Source: Halieaceae bacterium UBA5085 (GTDB taxonomy: Bacteria > Pseudomonadota > Gammaproteobacteria > Pseudomonadales > Halieaceae). Taken from it: a stretch of DNA of 64,000 nt. A program made the translations under genes and the position numbers. The DNA is taken from assembly GCA_002414665.1 (NCBI GenBank), contig DIAF01000035.1:44237-108236 (forward strand), read 5' to 3'. This document shows, one piece after another, positions 43,910 through 52,686 of this stretch. A model generated the notes under the pieces. It saw only the letters and a program-made list of their open reading frames with translations, did no database searches and was not told the DNA's origin. The first letter of the stretch is position 1, and every line of letters starts with the position of its first letter.

Positions 43910-44899
43910 ATGCCTTCCGTCATGGTCAAGTACGAATGCCGGGCACCAGCGGCCACCACAGGGCTGTCTTTTGCAGACACCTACGATCTGACACTGGAGC
44001 AGATTGCCTGGATTGACGCACAGGGCTACCCCGTAACCATCAATTTCTGTGAACACCACGGCAGTGAGGACGGTTATCTGCCGAGTCCGGTGATCCTCGC
44101 CGCGGCGGCTGCCCGTACCACCCGCAACGTGCGTCTGCAGGTCAACGTCATCATGCCCTTCAGCGACCCACTCCGCGTGGCGGAAGACGTTGCAGTGCTT
44201 GACCATCTCAGCCGAGGGCGCGCGGAGGTGCTGCTGCTGGGAGGCTATGTCGGACGCGAGCTGGAGATGTTCGGCGTCGACCCGAAGCAACGCGGAGCAC
44301 GGATGGAAGAGGGCGTGCAGGCGCTGAAGGACGCCTGGAGCGGCGAGGCATTCCGATACCGTGGGCGCTCCGCACGGGTAACACCCAAACCGCTGCAAAC
44401 ACCGCATCCCACACTGTTCATGGGTGGCAGTTCGGCCGCAGCTGCGCGCCGCGCTGCACGGCAGGGTGACGGGTTCATCGGCGGCATGCCCCAGCTCAAC
44501 GCCGTGTATGCCACCGAGTGCGAACGCTTGGGTAAACGCCCGCGCTTTCAGGCCGAAATGCCCTTTTCATTTCTGTATGTCTCGGATGCGCCAGAGGAAG
44601 ACTGGGCGGCTCTGGCCCCCTACGCCCTCTACGAAACGAACTGTTATGCTCAATGGCAGCAAGACAGCGACCAGGACATGATGTTCAGCAGCGCCCTGGA
44701 TGCGGACGCGCTCAAGGCACTGGGTACCTACCAGGTAACAACTGCTGCGGAGGTGCTGCGCAGCGCCCCGAATATGGCCGATAATGACGCACTGGTCCTG
44801 CACCCCTTGGTGGGCGCCCTGGAGACGGACCTGAGCTGGAAGCTGCTGCGCAATTTCTTCCGGCAGGTGGCTCCGAACATTACCATCACCCCACTCTAA
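43910..44899 (+). CDS. LLM class flavin-dependent oxidoreductase (island operon)
   Basis: Luciferase-like TIM-barrel protein of 329 residues. It has VTINFCEHHGSEDGYLPSP (split here as NFCEHHGSEDG), the LDHLSRGRAEVLLLGGYVGRE segment (DHLSRGRAEV) and FMGGSSAAAARRAARQGDG near the phosphate site. Members use FMN with a reductase, or F420, to oxidise small substrates. It is the last gene of the operon; gmk starts 93 bp later. Confidence 0.9.
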   Translation: MPSVMVKYECRAPAATTGLSFADTYDLTLEQIAWIDAQGYPVTINFCEHHGSEDGYLPSPVILAAAAARTTRNVRLQVNVIMPFSDPLRVAEDVAVLDHLSRGRAEVLLLGGYVGRELEMFGVDPKQRGARMEEGVQALKDAWSGEAFRYRGRSARVTPKPLQTPHPTLFMGGSSAAAARRAARQGDGFIGGMPQLNAVYATECERLGKRPRFQAEMPFSFLYVSDAPEEDWAALAPYALYETNCYAQWQQDSDQDMMFSSALDADALKALGTYQVTTAAEVLRSAPNMADNDALVLHPLVGALETDLSWKLLRNFFRQVAPNITITPL

Positions 44900-44992
44900 T
44901 CCGCGGCCGCGGCAGGGAACGTGCCCACTTGTATCGCGCAACGTGTAAAATGCCGGTGAGACTGCACGACGCCACAAGGACAGCTGCCGCCC

Positions 44993-45613
44993 ATGAACGC
45001 CACCGGAACCCTGTACACCGTCTCCGCGCCCAGCGGCGCCGGCAAGACCAGCCTGGTCAATGCCCTGCTGGAGCGCCGCCCGTCCCTGCAGGTCTCGGTA
45101 TCCCACACCACCCGCCCCCAGCGCCCGGGTGAACAGGATGGCGTAAACTATCATTTTGTCGACGAAGCCACCTTCATCGGGATGCTGGAGCAAGCCGCAT
45201 TCCTCGAGCACGCCCGGGTTTTCGGCAACCTCTATGGCACATCCCAGGGCTGGGTTGAGGCACAACTCGCCACCGGTACCGACGTTATTCTCGAAATCGA
45301 CTGGCAGGGCGCTGCCCAGGTCAAACGCCTGCTGCCCGACACCTGTGGCATCTTCATTCTGCCACCCTCGCGCGAGGCTCTGGAGCAGCGCCTGACCGGC
45401 CGCGGCCAGGACGATCCCGCCGTGATCGCCAGCCGCCTCGCGGAGGCGGTTGAAGAGATGTCTCACTACGTGCAGTCAGACTACCTCGTGGTCAACAATG
45501 ACTTTGAGGTGGCGCTGGCGGAGCTGGAGGCGATCGTGATCGGCCAACGCCTGCGGACCGCGCGCCAGCAACAGGCGCTCAGTGGTCTGCTGCAGGACCT
45601 GTTGAAGCCCTGA
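44993..45613 (+). CDS. gmk: Guanylate kinase
   Basis: Phosphorylates GMP to GDP. The 206-residue product has the P-loop SAPSGAGKTSLV (residues 9-20), SHTTRPQRPGEQDG with GMP-binding residues, and DVILEIDWQGA. It starts the conserved gmk-rpoZ-spoT-ridA run. A TAAAAT box at 44946-44951 could be its own -10, consistent with gmk not depending on the upstream island operon. Confidence 0.96.
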   Translation: MNATGTLYTVSAPSGAGKTSLVNALLERRPSLQVSVSHTTRPQRPGEQDGVNYHFVDEATFIGMLEQAAFLEHARVFGNLYGTSQGWVEAQLATGTDVILEIDWQGAAQVKRLLPDTCGIFILPPSREALEQRLTGRGQDDPAVIASRLAEAVEEMSHYVQSDYLVVNNDFEVALAELEAIVIGQRLRTARQQQALSGLLQDLLKP

Positions 45614-45676
45614 AGCACGCACCGGGCGTATTATTCACACAGCTGCTGCGCTATACACTAAGGGGCTGGATGCGGG

Positions 45677-45700
45677 TATAATTGAGGGTTCGTTAACCCT
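45677..45700 (+). promoter_or_regulatory. Candidate rpoZ-spoT promoter with dyad at the start point
   Basis: TATAAT (45677-45682) is a perfect -10, 36 bp before the rpoZ ATG. The -35 at 17-bp spacing (TACACT) is poor. Directly downstream AGGGTT-CGTT-AACCCT (45685-45700) is a 6-bp dyad that covers the expected start point and might be an operator or a leader hairpin. Confidence 0.45.
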
Positions 45701-45718
45701 GACAGGAATCACCAGCAC

Positions 45719-45979
45719 ATGGCACGCGTAACCGTAGAAGACTGCCTTGAAAATGTCGACAACCGCTTCGAACTGGTCATGGTCGCCAGCAAGCGCGCCC
45801 GCCAGATCGCCACCGGCGGCAAGGATCCCCTGGTCGAAGAAGAGTCGGACAAGCCCACGGTTATCGCGCTGCGCGAAATTGCTGAAGGGCTGATCAATTC
45901 CTCTATTCTCTCGCGCGACGAAGAGCGCGATGCGGAAGAGGAGCTCGCCGAGGTCATGGGGGCCCACGAGCCGCTCTAA
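45719..45979 (+). CDS. rpoZ: RNA polymerase omega subunit
   Basis: The 86-residue omega subunit has MARVTVEDCLENVDNRFELV and ASKRARQI, and an acidic C-terminus. It stabilises the beta' subunit and in gammaproteobacteria forms part of one ppGpp-binding site. Its linkage to spoT immediately downstream is conserved. The ATG follows ACAGGAATC. Confidence 0.97.
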   Translation: MARVTVEDCLENVDNRFELVMVASKRARQIATGGKDPLVEEESDKPTVIALREIAEGLINSSILSRDEERDAEEELAEVMGAHEPL

Positions 45980-46015
45980 CGGTTCAGGGCTGCTGTGGTA
46001 AGCGGGTAAGCTATC

Positions 46016-48169
46016 ATGCAAACCATTGACGCCCTCGACTCCACCCTGCGCAGCTACCTGAACCCTGCGCAGGCGCAACAGGTCCGCCGCGCCTACTACT
46101 TCGCAGAGCAGGCGCACTTCGGTCAGATCCGCCGCACCGGTGAGCCCTACGTCACGCACCCACTGGCCGTGGCAGGAATCCTCGCCGACATGCACATGGA
46201 CCATCAGAGCCTGATGGCCGCCATGTTGCACGACGTCATCGAAGACACCGGCATCGAGAAAGATTCCATCGGCAGCCAGTTCGGCCCCGCCGTCGCCGAG
46301 CTGGTCGATGGCGTGAGCAAGCTCACCCAGATGGAATTCAGTTCACTGGCGGAAAAACAGGCAGAAAACTTCCAGAAAATGGCGCTGGCCATGGCGCGCG
46401 ACATTCGCGTCATTCTGGTGAAACTGGCCGACCGACTGCACAACATGCGCACGCTGGGTGTGCTGCCCCAGGACAAGGCGCGGCGCATTGCCCGCGAAAC
46501 GCTGGAAATCTACGCGCCCATCGCCATGCGCCTGGGCATGAATGCCGTGCGCATGGAGTTCGAGGATCTCGGCTTCAGCGCCCTCTATCCGATGCGCGCG
46601 TCACGCATCAAGGCGGCAATCCGCGCCAGCAGCGGTTACCGCAAGGAGCTGGTGGACAAAATTCGCCACCAGATTGAATCCACACTGGAGCAGGAAGGCC
46701 ACGATGTCGAGGTGATAGGCCGCGAGAAGCACCTCTACAGCATTTACAGCAAGATGAAATCCAAGAAGAAGTCCTTCTCGGAGATCATGGATATCTACGC
46801 CTTCCGCATCATCGTGGACTCGGTCGATACCTGCTACCGGGTACTCGGCTCGGTGCACAGTCTGTACAAGCCGGTCCCCGGCGAATTCAGCGACTACATT
46901 GCAATTCCCAAGGCCAACGGGTACCAGTCACTGCACACCGTGCTGATGGGCATGCACGGCGTGCCCATCGAAATCCAGATTCGCACGCGCGAAATGGAGG
47001 AAATGGCCAATAACGGCATCGCGGCACACTGGCTGTACAAGAGCGACAGCCACTCCGCAAACGGCAGCCACGCCCGCGCCCGGGAGTGGGTACAGGGCCT
47101 GCTGGAAATGCAGCAGCGGGCCGGCAACTCGCTGGAGTTTATCGAGAGCGTCAAGATCGACCTCTTTCCCGACGAGATCTACGTATTCACGCCCAAGGGA
47201 CGTATTCTCGAGCTGCCCCGCGGTGCCACGGCGGTAGACTTTGCCTTCGCGGTGCACACCGATGTCGGTAACAGCTGCGTCGCCTGCCGCATCAACCGGC
47301 GCCTGGCGCCATTGTCGGAGCCGCTGCAAAGCGGCCAGACCGTGGAAATCCTCACCGCTCCGGGCGCCCGTCCAAACCCGTCCTGGTTCAACTACGCGGT
47401 GACCGCCAAGGCACGCACCAATATCCGTCACTTCCTCAAGCACCAGACACGGGAAGACTCGGTGGCATTGGGCAAGCGCCTCCTCGACAAGGCCCTGCAA
47501 GCCTTCGACAGCACCCTTGAGCAGCTGCCTGAAGACCGCCTGCAGGATTACCTCGCTAACAATGACTACAGCGCGCTGGAGGACCTGCTGGAGGACATTG
47601 CCCGCGGCAACCGGCTGCCACCGATCACCGCGCAACAGATCCTCGGGGAATTTGTAGAACCCTCCGAGTCTGCGGAACGCAAGCTGCAACCGGTGGCGAT
47701 TCGCGGTACCGAAGGCTTCATGGTCACCTATGCACGCTGCTGCCACCCCATCCCGGGCGACCCCATCGAAGGCTATCTGAGCTCCGAAAAGGGCGTTGTG
47801 GTGCACCGCGAGCGCTGCAAGAACCTGATGGAAATGCGGGAGAACCGCGAGCGCCTGGTGGCCCTGCGCTGGGACGACCAGGTGCAGGGTGAGTACCTGA
47901 CAGAGCTGCGCATCGAGGTAGAAAACCGCCGCGGGATGATCGCGGTGCTCGCCACCCGCATCAACAGCATGGGCGTGAATATCGAGAAAATCTCCACCGA
48001 GGACAAGGACTACCAGTTCACCTTCGTGGACCTGGCGATGCAGGTGACCAATCGCGTGCACCTTGCCAACATCATGAAACGGCTGCGCACGGTAAACTCC
48101 GTGCGCCGCGTGTCCCGACTGAAAAACGAAGCGCCGGCACGGCGCGTGAAACCCGGAGCAAACCGTTGA
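46016..48169 (+). CDS. spoT: Bifunctional (p)ppGpp synthetase/hydrolase SpoT
   Basis: A 717-residue RelA/SpoT homologue. The N-terminal HD hydrolase has HPLAVAGILADMHMD and AAMLHDVIEDT (about 45-80). The synthetase domain has YSIYSKMKSKKKSF and DYIAIPKANGYQSLHT (about 240-310). TGS (about 390-450) and C-terminal ACT domains (about 640-700) complete the full-length form. The intact HD residues indicate active hydrolase; the synthetase motif follows the SpoT type. Its stop overlaps the ridA start (TTGA). Confidence 0.97.
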   Translation: MQTIDALDSTLRSYLNPAQAQQVRRAYYFAEQAHFGQIRRTGEPYVTHPLAVAGILADMHMDHQSLMAAMLHDVIEDTGIEKDSIGSQFGPAVAELVDGVSKLTQMEFSSLAEKQAENFQKMALAMARDIRVILVKLADRLHNMRTLGVLPQDKARRIARETLEIYAPIAMRLGMNAVRMEFEDLGFSALYPMRASRIKAAIRASSGYRKELVDKIRHQIESTLEQEGHDVEVIGREKHLYSIYSKMKSKKKSFSEIMDIYAFRIIVDSVDTCYRVLGSVHSLYKPVPGEFSDYIAIPKANGYQSLHTVLMGMHGVPIEIQIRTREMEEMANNGIAAHWLYKSDSHSANGSHARAREWVQGLLEMQQRAGNSLEFIESVKIDLFPDEIYVFTPKGRILELPRGATAVDFAFAVHTDVGNSCVACRINRRLAPLSEPLQSGQTVEILTAPGARPNPSWFNYAVTAKARTNIRHFLKHQTREDSVALGKRLLDKALQAFDSTLEQLPEDRLQDYLANNDYSALEDLLEDIARGNRLPPITAQQILGEFVEPSESAERKLQPVAIRGTEGFMVTYARCCHPIPGDPIEGYLSSEKGVVVHRERCKNLMEMRENRERLVALRWDDQVQGEYLTELRIEVENRRGMIAVLATRINSMGVNIEKISTEDKDYQFTFVDLAMQVTNRVHLANIMKRLRTVNSVRRVSRLKNEAPARRVKPGANR

Positions 48170-48549
48170 CCAATCGAGCCATTATCTCCACCCCAGACGC
48201 CCCCGAAGCCATCGGGCCCTATTCTCAGGCTGTGAAAGTGGGTAACACCGTGTGGCTGTCCGGTCAGATTCCGCTGGTGCCGGGCACCATGGAACTGGTT
48301 ACGGGTGACATTCAGGCCCAGGCCCGGCAGGTGTTCAGTAATCTCGCCGCGGTGGCCGAGGCCGCGGGCGGCAGTCTGGCCAGCGCAGTGAAGATCAACA
48401 TCTCGCTGACTGATATGGCGGACTTTGCGGCGGTCAACGAGGTGATGGCGGAGTTTCTGCAGCCGCCGTTTCCGGCGCGCGCCTGTGTCCAGGTCGCCGG
48501 CCTGCCCAAGGGTGTCGCCATTGAAGTTGAGGCGATTCTGGTCGTCTAG
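48166..48549 (+). CDS. ridA: Reactive enamine/imine deaminase RidA
   Basis: RidA (YjgF) hydrolyses reactive 2-aminoacrylate and other enamines from PLP enzymes. The 127-residue product has STPDAPEAIGPYSQAV, the SGQIPLVPGT segment and the catalytic Arg in PARACVQVAGLPKG. The start is TTG 48166, overlapping the spoT stop as TTGA, so translation is probably coupled and weak. Its stop shares CTAG with the opposing gene. Confidence 0.94.
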   Translation: MTNRAIISTPDAPEAIGPYSQAVKVGNTVWLSGQIPLVPGTMELVTGDIQAQARQVFSNLAAVAEAAGGSLASAVKINISLTDMADFAAVNEVMAEFLQPPFPARACVQVAGLPKGVAIEVEAILVV

Positions 48550-49001
48550 CGCGTCGTTCCCATCGGCGACAGGGTATGCAGGCCATGTACAGTACCCGAA
48601 GGATTCACTGAAATATACCGCTCCCCGTGCCGGTAAATCGGGGTGCACTCCTCTGCCCCTTCACGCTCGGGCAGGCCGCTATCGATGACGATGCAGCGCA
48701 TATCTTCCGCGGCACGCCAGCGGCCGGTAACAATACCCGTGCCCGCTGCGCTGTGCCATTCGCTGCGGAAACGGCCATCTGCAAACCAGTGGTTCACGGC
48801 AACACCACCGCTGCCATCCTGCACTTCGCCCTCATCCCGTGCATCGGAGAATGCCGCCACGATTTCGCTGGACGTCAGCCGCAGTGCGTCTGCGGGGAGG
48901 GCGGGCTGCGCCACGGCAACAGCCACAGGAAACCCATACACACCCGCCACCATGGCCGCTCGCAACGTGATTGCCCAGATACTCAACCTGTGTGATCTCA
49001 T
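48546..49001 (-). CDS. Exported protein of unknown function
   Basis: A 151-residue protein with an N-terminal signal peptide (about residues 1-31, VAVAQ-PAL) and one beta-rich domain. The domain contains WFADGRFRSEW, GTGIVTGRWR and a Cys pair (CIVID ... CTPIYRHGERY) that could form a disulfide. It loosely resembles small periplasmic DUF995-type proteins; this is not certain. The ATG at 49001 overlaps the stop of the preceding dehydrogenase-like gene (ATGA). Confidence 0.75.
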   Translation of the reverse strand: MRSHRLSIWAITLRAAMVAGVYGFPVAVAVAQPALPADALRLTSSEIVAAFSDARDEGEVQDGSGGVAVNHWFADGRFRSEWHSAAGTGIVTGRWRAAEDMRCIVIDSGLPEREGAEECTPIYRHGERYISVNPSGTVHGLHTLSPMGTTR

Positions 49002-49870
49002 GTCTTTGCCGATGTAACACGCGCCTGCAGCACCGCGCTGTAGCCGCTGCGGTAGTCGGGATAGCGCAGCCGATAGCCGCTCGCGGTCAGCGCCCTGTTG
49101 CGGCAGCGCTTGTGTGCCACACTGCGCGGCGTTGAGGCGCCAGTCTGCCAGGCATCCAGCCCCAGCGCCCTGGCCAGCCAGGCCTCTACCTCGAACTGCG
49201 GCGCAGGATCGTTGTCCACGGCAATGATGCGCGGCGCAGGTGCGATACCCTGTGCCCAGCGCTGCAGCAGCCAGGCCAGCAGGCCACCCACATCCTCCCG
49301 GTGTATACGGTTGCTGTAGCGAACCGGCGATGCTGCACACAGCTCACCGCGCGCGACACGGCGCAGCAGGAATCCCTCCGGGTCGCCATAAATACCGGCA
49401 CTGCGCACCGTGCAGGCAGGGTGGGGTGAGTCAAACAACTGCTGTTCAGCGTCGATAATCGCCCCCGCAGCAGGATCGGTCGTCACGAGAGGGCTGTCAT
49501 CCTCCACCCAGCCGCCATCTGCTTCCGCGTAGACCCGCGTGCTGGAGACCATGAGTATGCCCGCCGGACGGTGGCTACCCAGCCCCCGCAACACGGCGCC
49601 CACGGCATCGCTGAAGCCCGCCCTGTAGCCTGCTTCGCCACTGCCGGCAGGTTTCAGCGTGAGCAACACGAAATCCGGAGCCAGCGCCTGCAGCGCCGAC
49701 AGGTCAGCGTTTGCGGCTGCGTAGTTCGCAGCAAGGCCTTTGAACGCCACAGGCAACTGCCCAATGTCCCGGCGCAGGCCGGTCACCGCCCAGCCGGCGC
49801 TCGCCAGGCGCAGCCCCGCCCGGGTACCCAGGTCACCGCAACCGACAATCAGCACACTTTTGTTCTTCAT
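48998..49870 (-). CDS. NAD(P)-dependent epimerase/dehydratase-like protein
   Basis: Extended-SDR Rossmann protein of 290 residues, similar to the YeeZ group. VGCGDLGTRAGLRL forms the dinucleotide loop near residue 9, MVSSTRVYAEADG corresponds to the substrate strand, and RIHREDVGGLL to the C-terminal part. The canonical Tyr-X3-Lys pair is not evident, so catalysis is uncertain. It is coupled to the small exported protein downstream and divergent from recG. Confidence 0.8.
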   Translation of the reverse strand: MKNKSVLIVGCGDLGTRAGLRLASAGWAVTGLRRDIGQLPVAFKGLAANYAAANADLSALQALAPDFVLLTLKPAGSGEAGYRAGFSDAVGAVLRGLGSHRPAGILMVSSTRVYAEADGGWVEDDSPLVTTDPAAGAIIDAEQQLFDSPHPACTVRSAGIYGDPEGFLLRRVARGELCAASPVRYSNRIHREDVGGLLAWLLQRWAQGIAPAPRIIAVDNDPAPQFEVEAWLARALGLDAWQTGASTPRSVAHKRCRNRALTASGYRLRYPDYRSGYSAVLQARVTSAKT

Positions 49871-50014
49871 ATCGCCTTCCCTGACTGGTTACACTAACGG
49901 GCATTCACCTGAATGGGCGCCGCGCAGTGATCCCGGGCTACTTCCGTCTGCATTATACCCCTGAATACACGCCGCACGGCGCCGGCCATTCTCAATCCGG
50001 CACGGGAGCTGACC

Positions 50015-52102
50015 GTGGCGGTACTTGAACCCGTGCCAGTGACCGCGTTGCGCGGGGTGGGCCCGCGTCTGGCGACACAACTGGCGGATTACGGCATCAC
50101 CCAGGTTGAGGACTTGCTGTTTCACCTGCCGCTGCGCTACCAGGACCGCACACGGATCACACCCATCGCTGGCCTGCAGGAAGGTAGCGAAGTCACGGTT
50201 GAAGGGGAAGTGCGCCTCGCGGATATCGTTTTCGGCCGCCGCCGCAGCCTGGTGGCCCGCATCCAGGACGGCACCGGCACACTTACCCTGCGCTTTTTCC
50301 ACTTCAGCGCGGCGCAGAAAAGCAGCCTGCAGCCGGGGACGCGCTTGCGCTGCTTTGGACAGGTGCGTCGGGGCGCCAACGGCTTCGAGATTTTCCACCC
50401 GGAGTACCGGGCCCTGGAAACGGGGGAGACGAGTGGCGTATCACGCAGCACGGGGGAAGAAGCGCTTACGCCCGTGTATCCGACCACCACGGGCATAGGA
50501 CAGACGCAGTGGCGCAAGCTGTGCAGCCAGGCACTGGGTTTTCTGCAACGGGCGCAACCCCGCGACCTGCTGCCCGCCGACAGTGGCCAGGCCTTCACCC
50601 TCGTGCAGGCCCTGCAATACCTGCATGCACCCCCACCGGATGCACCCCTCGACGCGCTGCTGGAGGGCCGCCATCCCGCCCAGCTGCGTCTGGCGCTGGA
50701 AGAGCTGGTGGCACATCACCTGTCACTGCTGCGCTTGCGGGCGCGTCAGCAAGCCACAGCCGCACCCGCTTTGCACGTCGACAGGGGGCAGCCCCTGCAA
50801 CAGGCCTTGCTGCAAAGCCTGCCGTTTACACCCACCGTCGCCCAGCAGCGGGTGATGATGGAGATTGGCAATGACCTGGCACGGCCCGTGCCCATGCTGC
50901 GCCTGGTGCAGGGTGATGTGGGTTCAGGCAAAACCCTGGTGGCCGCCCACGCGGCACTGCAGGCCATCGCCAATGGCTATCAGGTGGCGCTGATGGCGCC
51001 CACGGAGATCCTCGCCGAGCAACACCGGCTGAATTTCGAACACTGGTTCGCGCCGCTCGGCATCACTGTCGAATGGCTGAGTGGACGGGTCAAGGGTAAA
51101 GCTCGACAGGTGGCGACAGAGCGCCTCGCAACAGGCGAGGCGGCCCTGGCGGTCGGCACGCATGCCCTGTTTCAGGAGACGGTGACGTTTCACCGGCTGG
51201 GGCTGGTAATGGTCGACGAGCAACACAAGTTCGGGGTACACCAGCGCCTGGCCCTGAGCCAGAAAGCGGGAAGCGAGAGTCGGCCGCACCAGCTGGTACT
51301 GACCGCGACACCGATCCCTCGCACACTCTCCATGGTCGCCTACGCCGACCTCGACTTCTCGGTGATTGATGAGCTACCTCCGGGCCGCGAGCCGGTCACC
51401 ACGGTGCTGATCGACAGCCAGCGTCGGGACCAGGTGATCGCCCGGGTCGCCCACGCCTGCGCCAGCGGACGACAGGCCTACTGGGTGTGCACGTTGATCG
51501 AAGAGAGTGATTCCCTGCAGGCGCAGGCGGCGGAGGCGACCGCCGAACTGCTGCAGGAGGCACTGCCGGGACTGCAGATTGGCCTGGTGCACGGGCGCAT
51601 GAAACCCGTGGAGAAGGCCTCGGTGATGGACGCCTTCAAGCGCGGCGAGCTTGCCCTGCTGGTAGCGACCACAGTGATTGAGGTGGGCGTGGACGTGCCC
51701 AACGCCAGTCTGATGGTGATCGAAAACCCCGAACGCCTTGGGCTGGCACAGCTGCACCAGCTGCGCGGCCGCGTGGGCCGTGGCGGGGGTGCCAGTCACT
51801 GCGTGCTGCTGTACCAATCACCCCTGTCACGCAGTGGACAGCAGCGCCTGCTGGCGCTACGGGAAAGCAACGACGGCTTCTATATCGCGGAAAAGGACCT
51901 GGAGCTGCGCGGACCCGGCGAGGTGCTGGGCACCCGGCAGACCGGGCTGCTCGCCTTTCGCATCGCCGAGCTACCCGCACACAATCACCTGCTGGACGCG
52001 GTTCACAGCATCGCCCACACCCTGCAGCAGGGGGACCCCGCGGTCATCGAAGCGCTGATTCAGCGCTGGACCGCGCAGCGGGAGAAGTTCGCAGAGGTGT
52101 GA
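50015..52102 (+). CDS. recG: ATP-dependent DNA helicase RecG
   Basis: Branch-migrating helicase that regresses stalled replication forks. The 695-residue product has an N-terminal wedge OB domain (about 1-170). Helicase domains carry Walker A GDVGSGKT (about 303-310), DEQHKFGVHQR (motif II), TATPIPRT (motif III), VLVHGRMKP-like GLVHGRMKP, and the QLRGRVGRGG motif VI. The start is GTG 50015 after GGGAGC. It converges with the DUF1415 gene at 5 bp. Confidence 0.96.
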   Translation: MAVLEPVPVTALRGVGPRLATQLADYGITQVEDLLFHLPLRYQDRTRITPIAGLQEGSEVTVEGEVRLADIVFGRRRSLVARIQDGTGTLTLRFFHFSAAQKSSLQPGTRLRCFGQVRRGANGFEIFHPEYRALETGETSGVSRSTGEEALTPVYPTTTGIGQTQWRKLCSQALGFLQRAQPRDLLPADSGQAFTLVQALQYLHAPPPDAPLDALLEGRHPAQLRLALEELVAHHLSLLRLRARQQATAAPALHVDRGQPLQQALLQSLPFTPTVAQQRVMMEIGNDLARPVPMLRLVQGDVGSGKTLVAAHAALQAIANGYQVALMAPTEILAEQHRLNFEHWFAPLGITVEWLSGRVKGKARQVATERLATGEAALAVGTHALFQETVTFHRLGLVMVDEQHKFGVHQRLALSQKAGSESRPHQLVLTATPIPRTLSMVAYADLDFSVIDELPPGREPVTTVLIDSQRRDQVIARVAHACASGRQAYWVCTLIEESDSLQAQAAEATAELLQEALPGLQIGLVHGRMKPVEKASVMDAFKRGELALLVATTVIEVGVDVPNASLMVIENPERLGLAQLHQLRGRVGRGGGASHCVLLYQSPLSRSGQQRLLALRESNDGFYIAEKDLELRGPGEVLGTRQTGLLAFRIAELPAHNHLLDAVHSIAHTLQQGDPAVIEALIQRWTAQREKFAEV

Positions 52103-52107
52103 CCGCG

Positions 52108-52686
52108 CTACAGTGCCTGCCACTCCGCCAGCTTCGCCGCCAGCGTGGCGCGTCCGATACTGTTCAAACGGGCAATATTCGCCTCCGGAATACGCTCCGG
52201 GTTGGGCCAGCGAGCCAGCACCGCTTCCAGCATGTTTTCACGCAGCAGGTGAATGACTGGCAGCGGCGCGCGGTTACTGTAGTGACTGGCCGCGAGGGCC
52301 GGCTCACCCGCGAACTGGTACTCCGGGTGAAAACTCGCCAGCTGCACAATGCCTTCGAGACCGGCAGCCTGCAGCAGCGTGTTCGCATGATCAAGATAAT
52401 CCAGGTACGCGTCGAAGGAAGCCAGCGCCCCGGTGAAGGCCAGCAGCGTGGTCGCCACCTCATCCTCTGCGCTGTTCAGCAGCAGGTCAAACTCAGCGAG
52501 CAGGCAAGCGTCCATCTCGCGCTGGCCGGCAGCGCTCCCGTTGGCCCCACACACCACAATACGCAGCGCTGGCGAACCCAGCAGCGGACGCGCAAAGGGG
52601 CACAGGTTCAGGCCGACAACGGCACCTTCCAGCCAGGCCTCCAGTTGCCGCCGGGCGCGCTGGGGATCCAGCGGGCCGCTGCTCAG
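52108..52686 (-). CDS. DUF1415 family protein with apparent CTG start
   Basis: DUF1415 protein of unknown function, 192 residues if started at CTG 52686. The diagnostic GLNLCPFARP lies at residues 25-34 and FHPEYQFAG near 120, followed by HLLRENML. The first ATG/GTG/TTG in frame (GTG 52557) would remove the conserved N-terminus. Between the upstream in-frame stop and the conserved region there is no ATG, GTG or TTG. CTG 52686 overlaps the preceding gene stop as CTGA, exactly like ATGA coupling elsewhere, and is the best candidate. A sequence error is the alternative. Confidence 0.75.
   Translation of the reverse strand: MSSGPLDPQRARRQLEAWLEGAVVGLNLCPFARPLLGSPALRIVVCGANGSAAGQREMDACLLAEFDLLLNSAEDEVATTLLAFTGALASFDAYLDYLDHANTLLQAAGLEGIVQLASFHPEYQFAGEPALAASHYSNRAPLPVIHLLRENMLEAVLARWPNPERIPEANIARLNSIGRATLAAKLAEWQAL

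Noticed and set aside
36554..44992. Integrative element, prophage or defence island
   Set aside because: No integrase, transposase, tRNA, direct repeat, toxin-antitoxin, nuclease or phage gene is visible; contents are metabolic.
46928..48061. 377-codon minus-strand frame opposite spoT
   Set aside because: Antisense to spoT, which has intact domains; no independent evidence.
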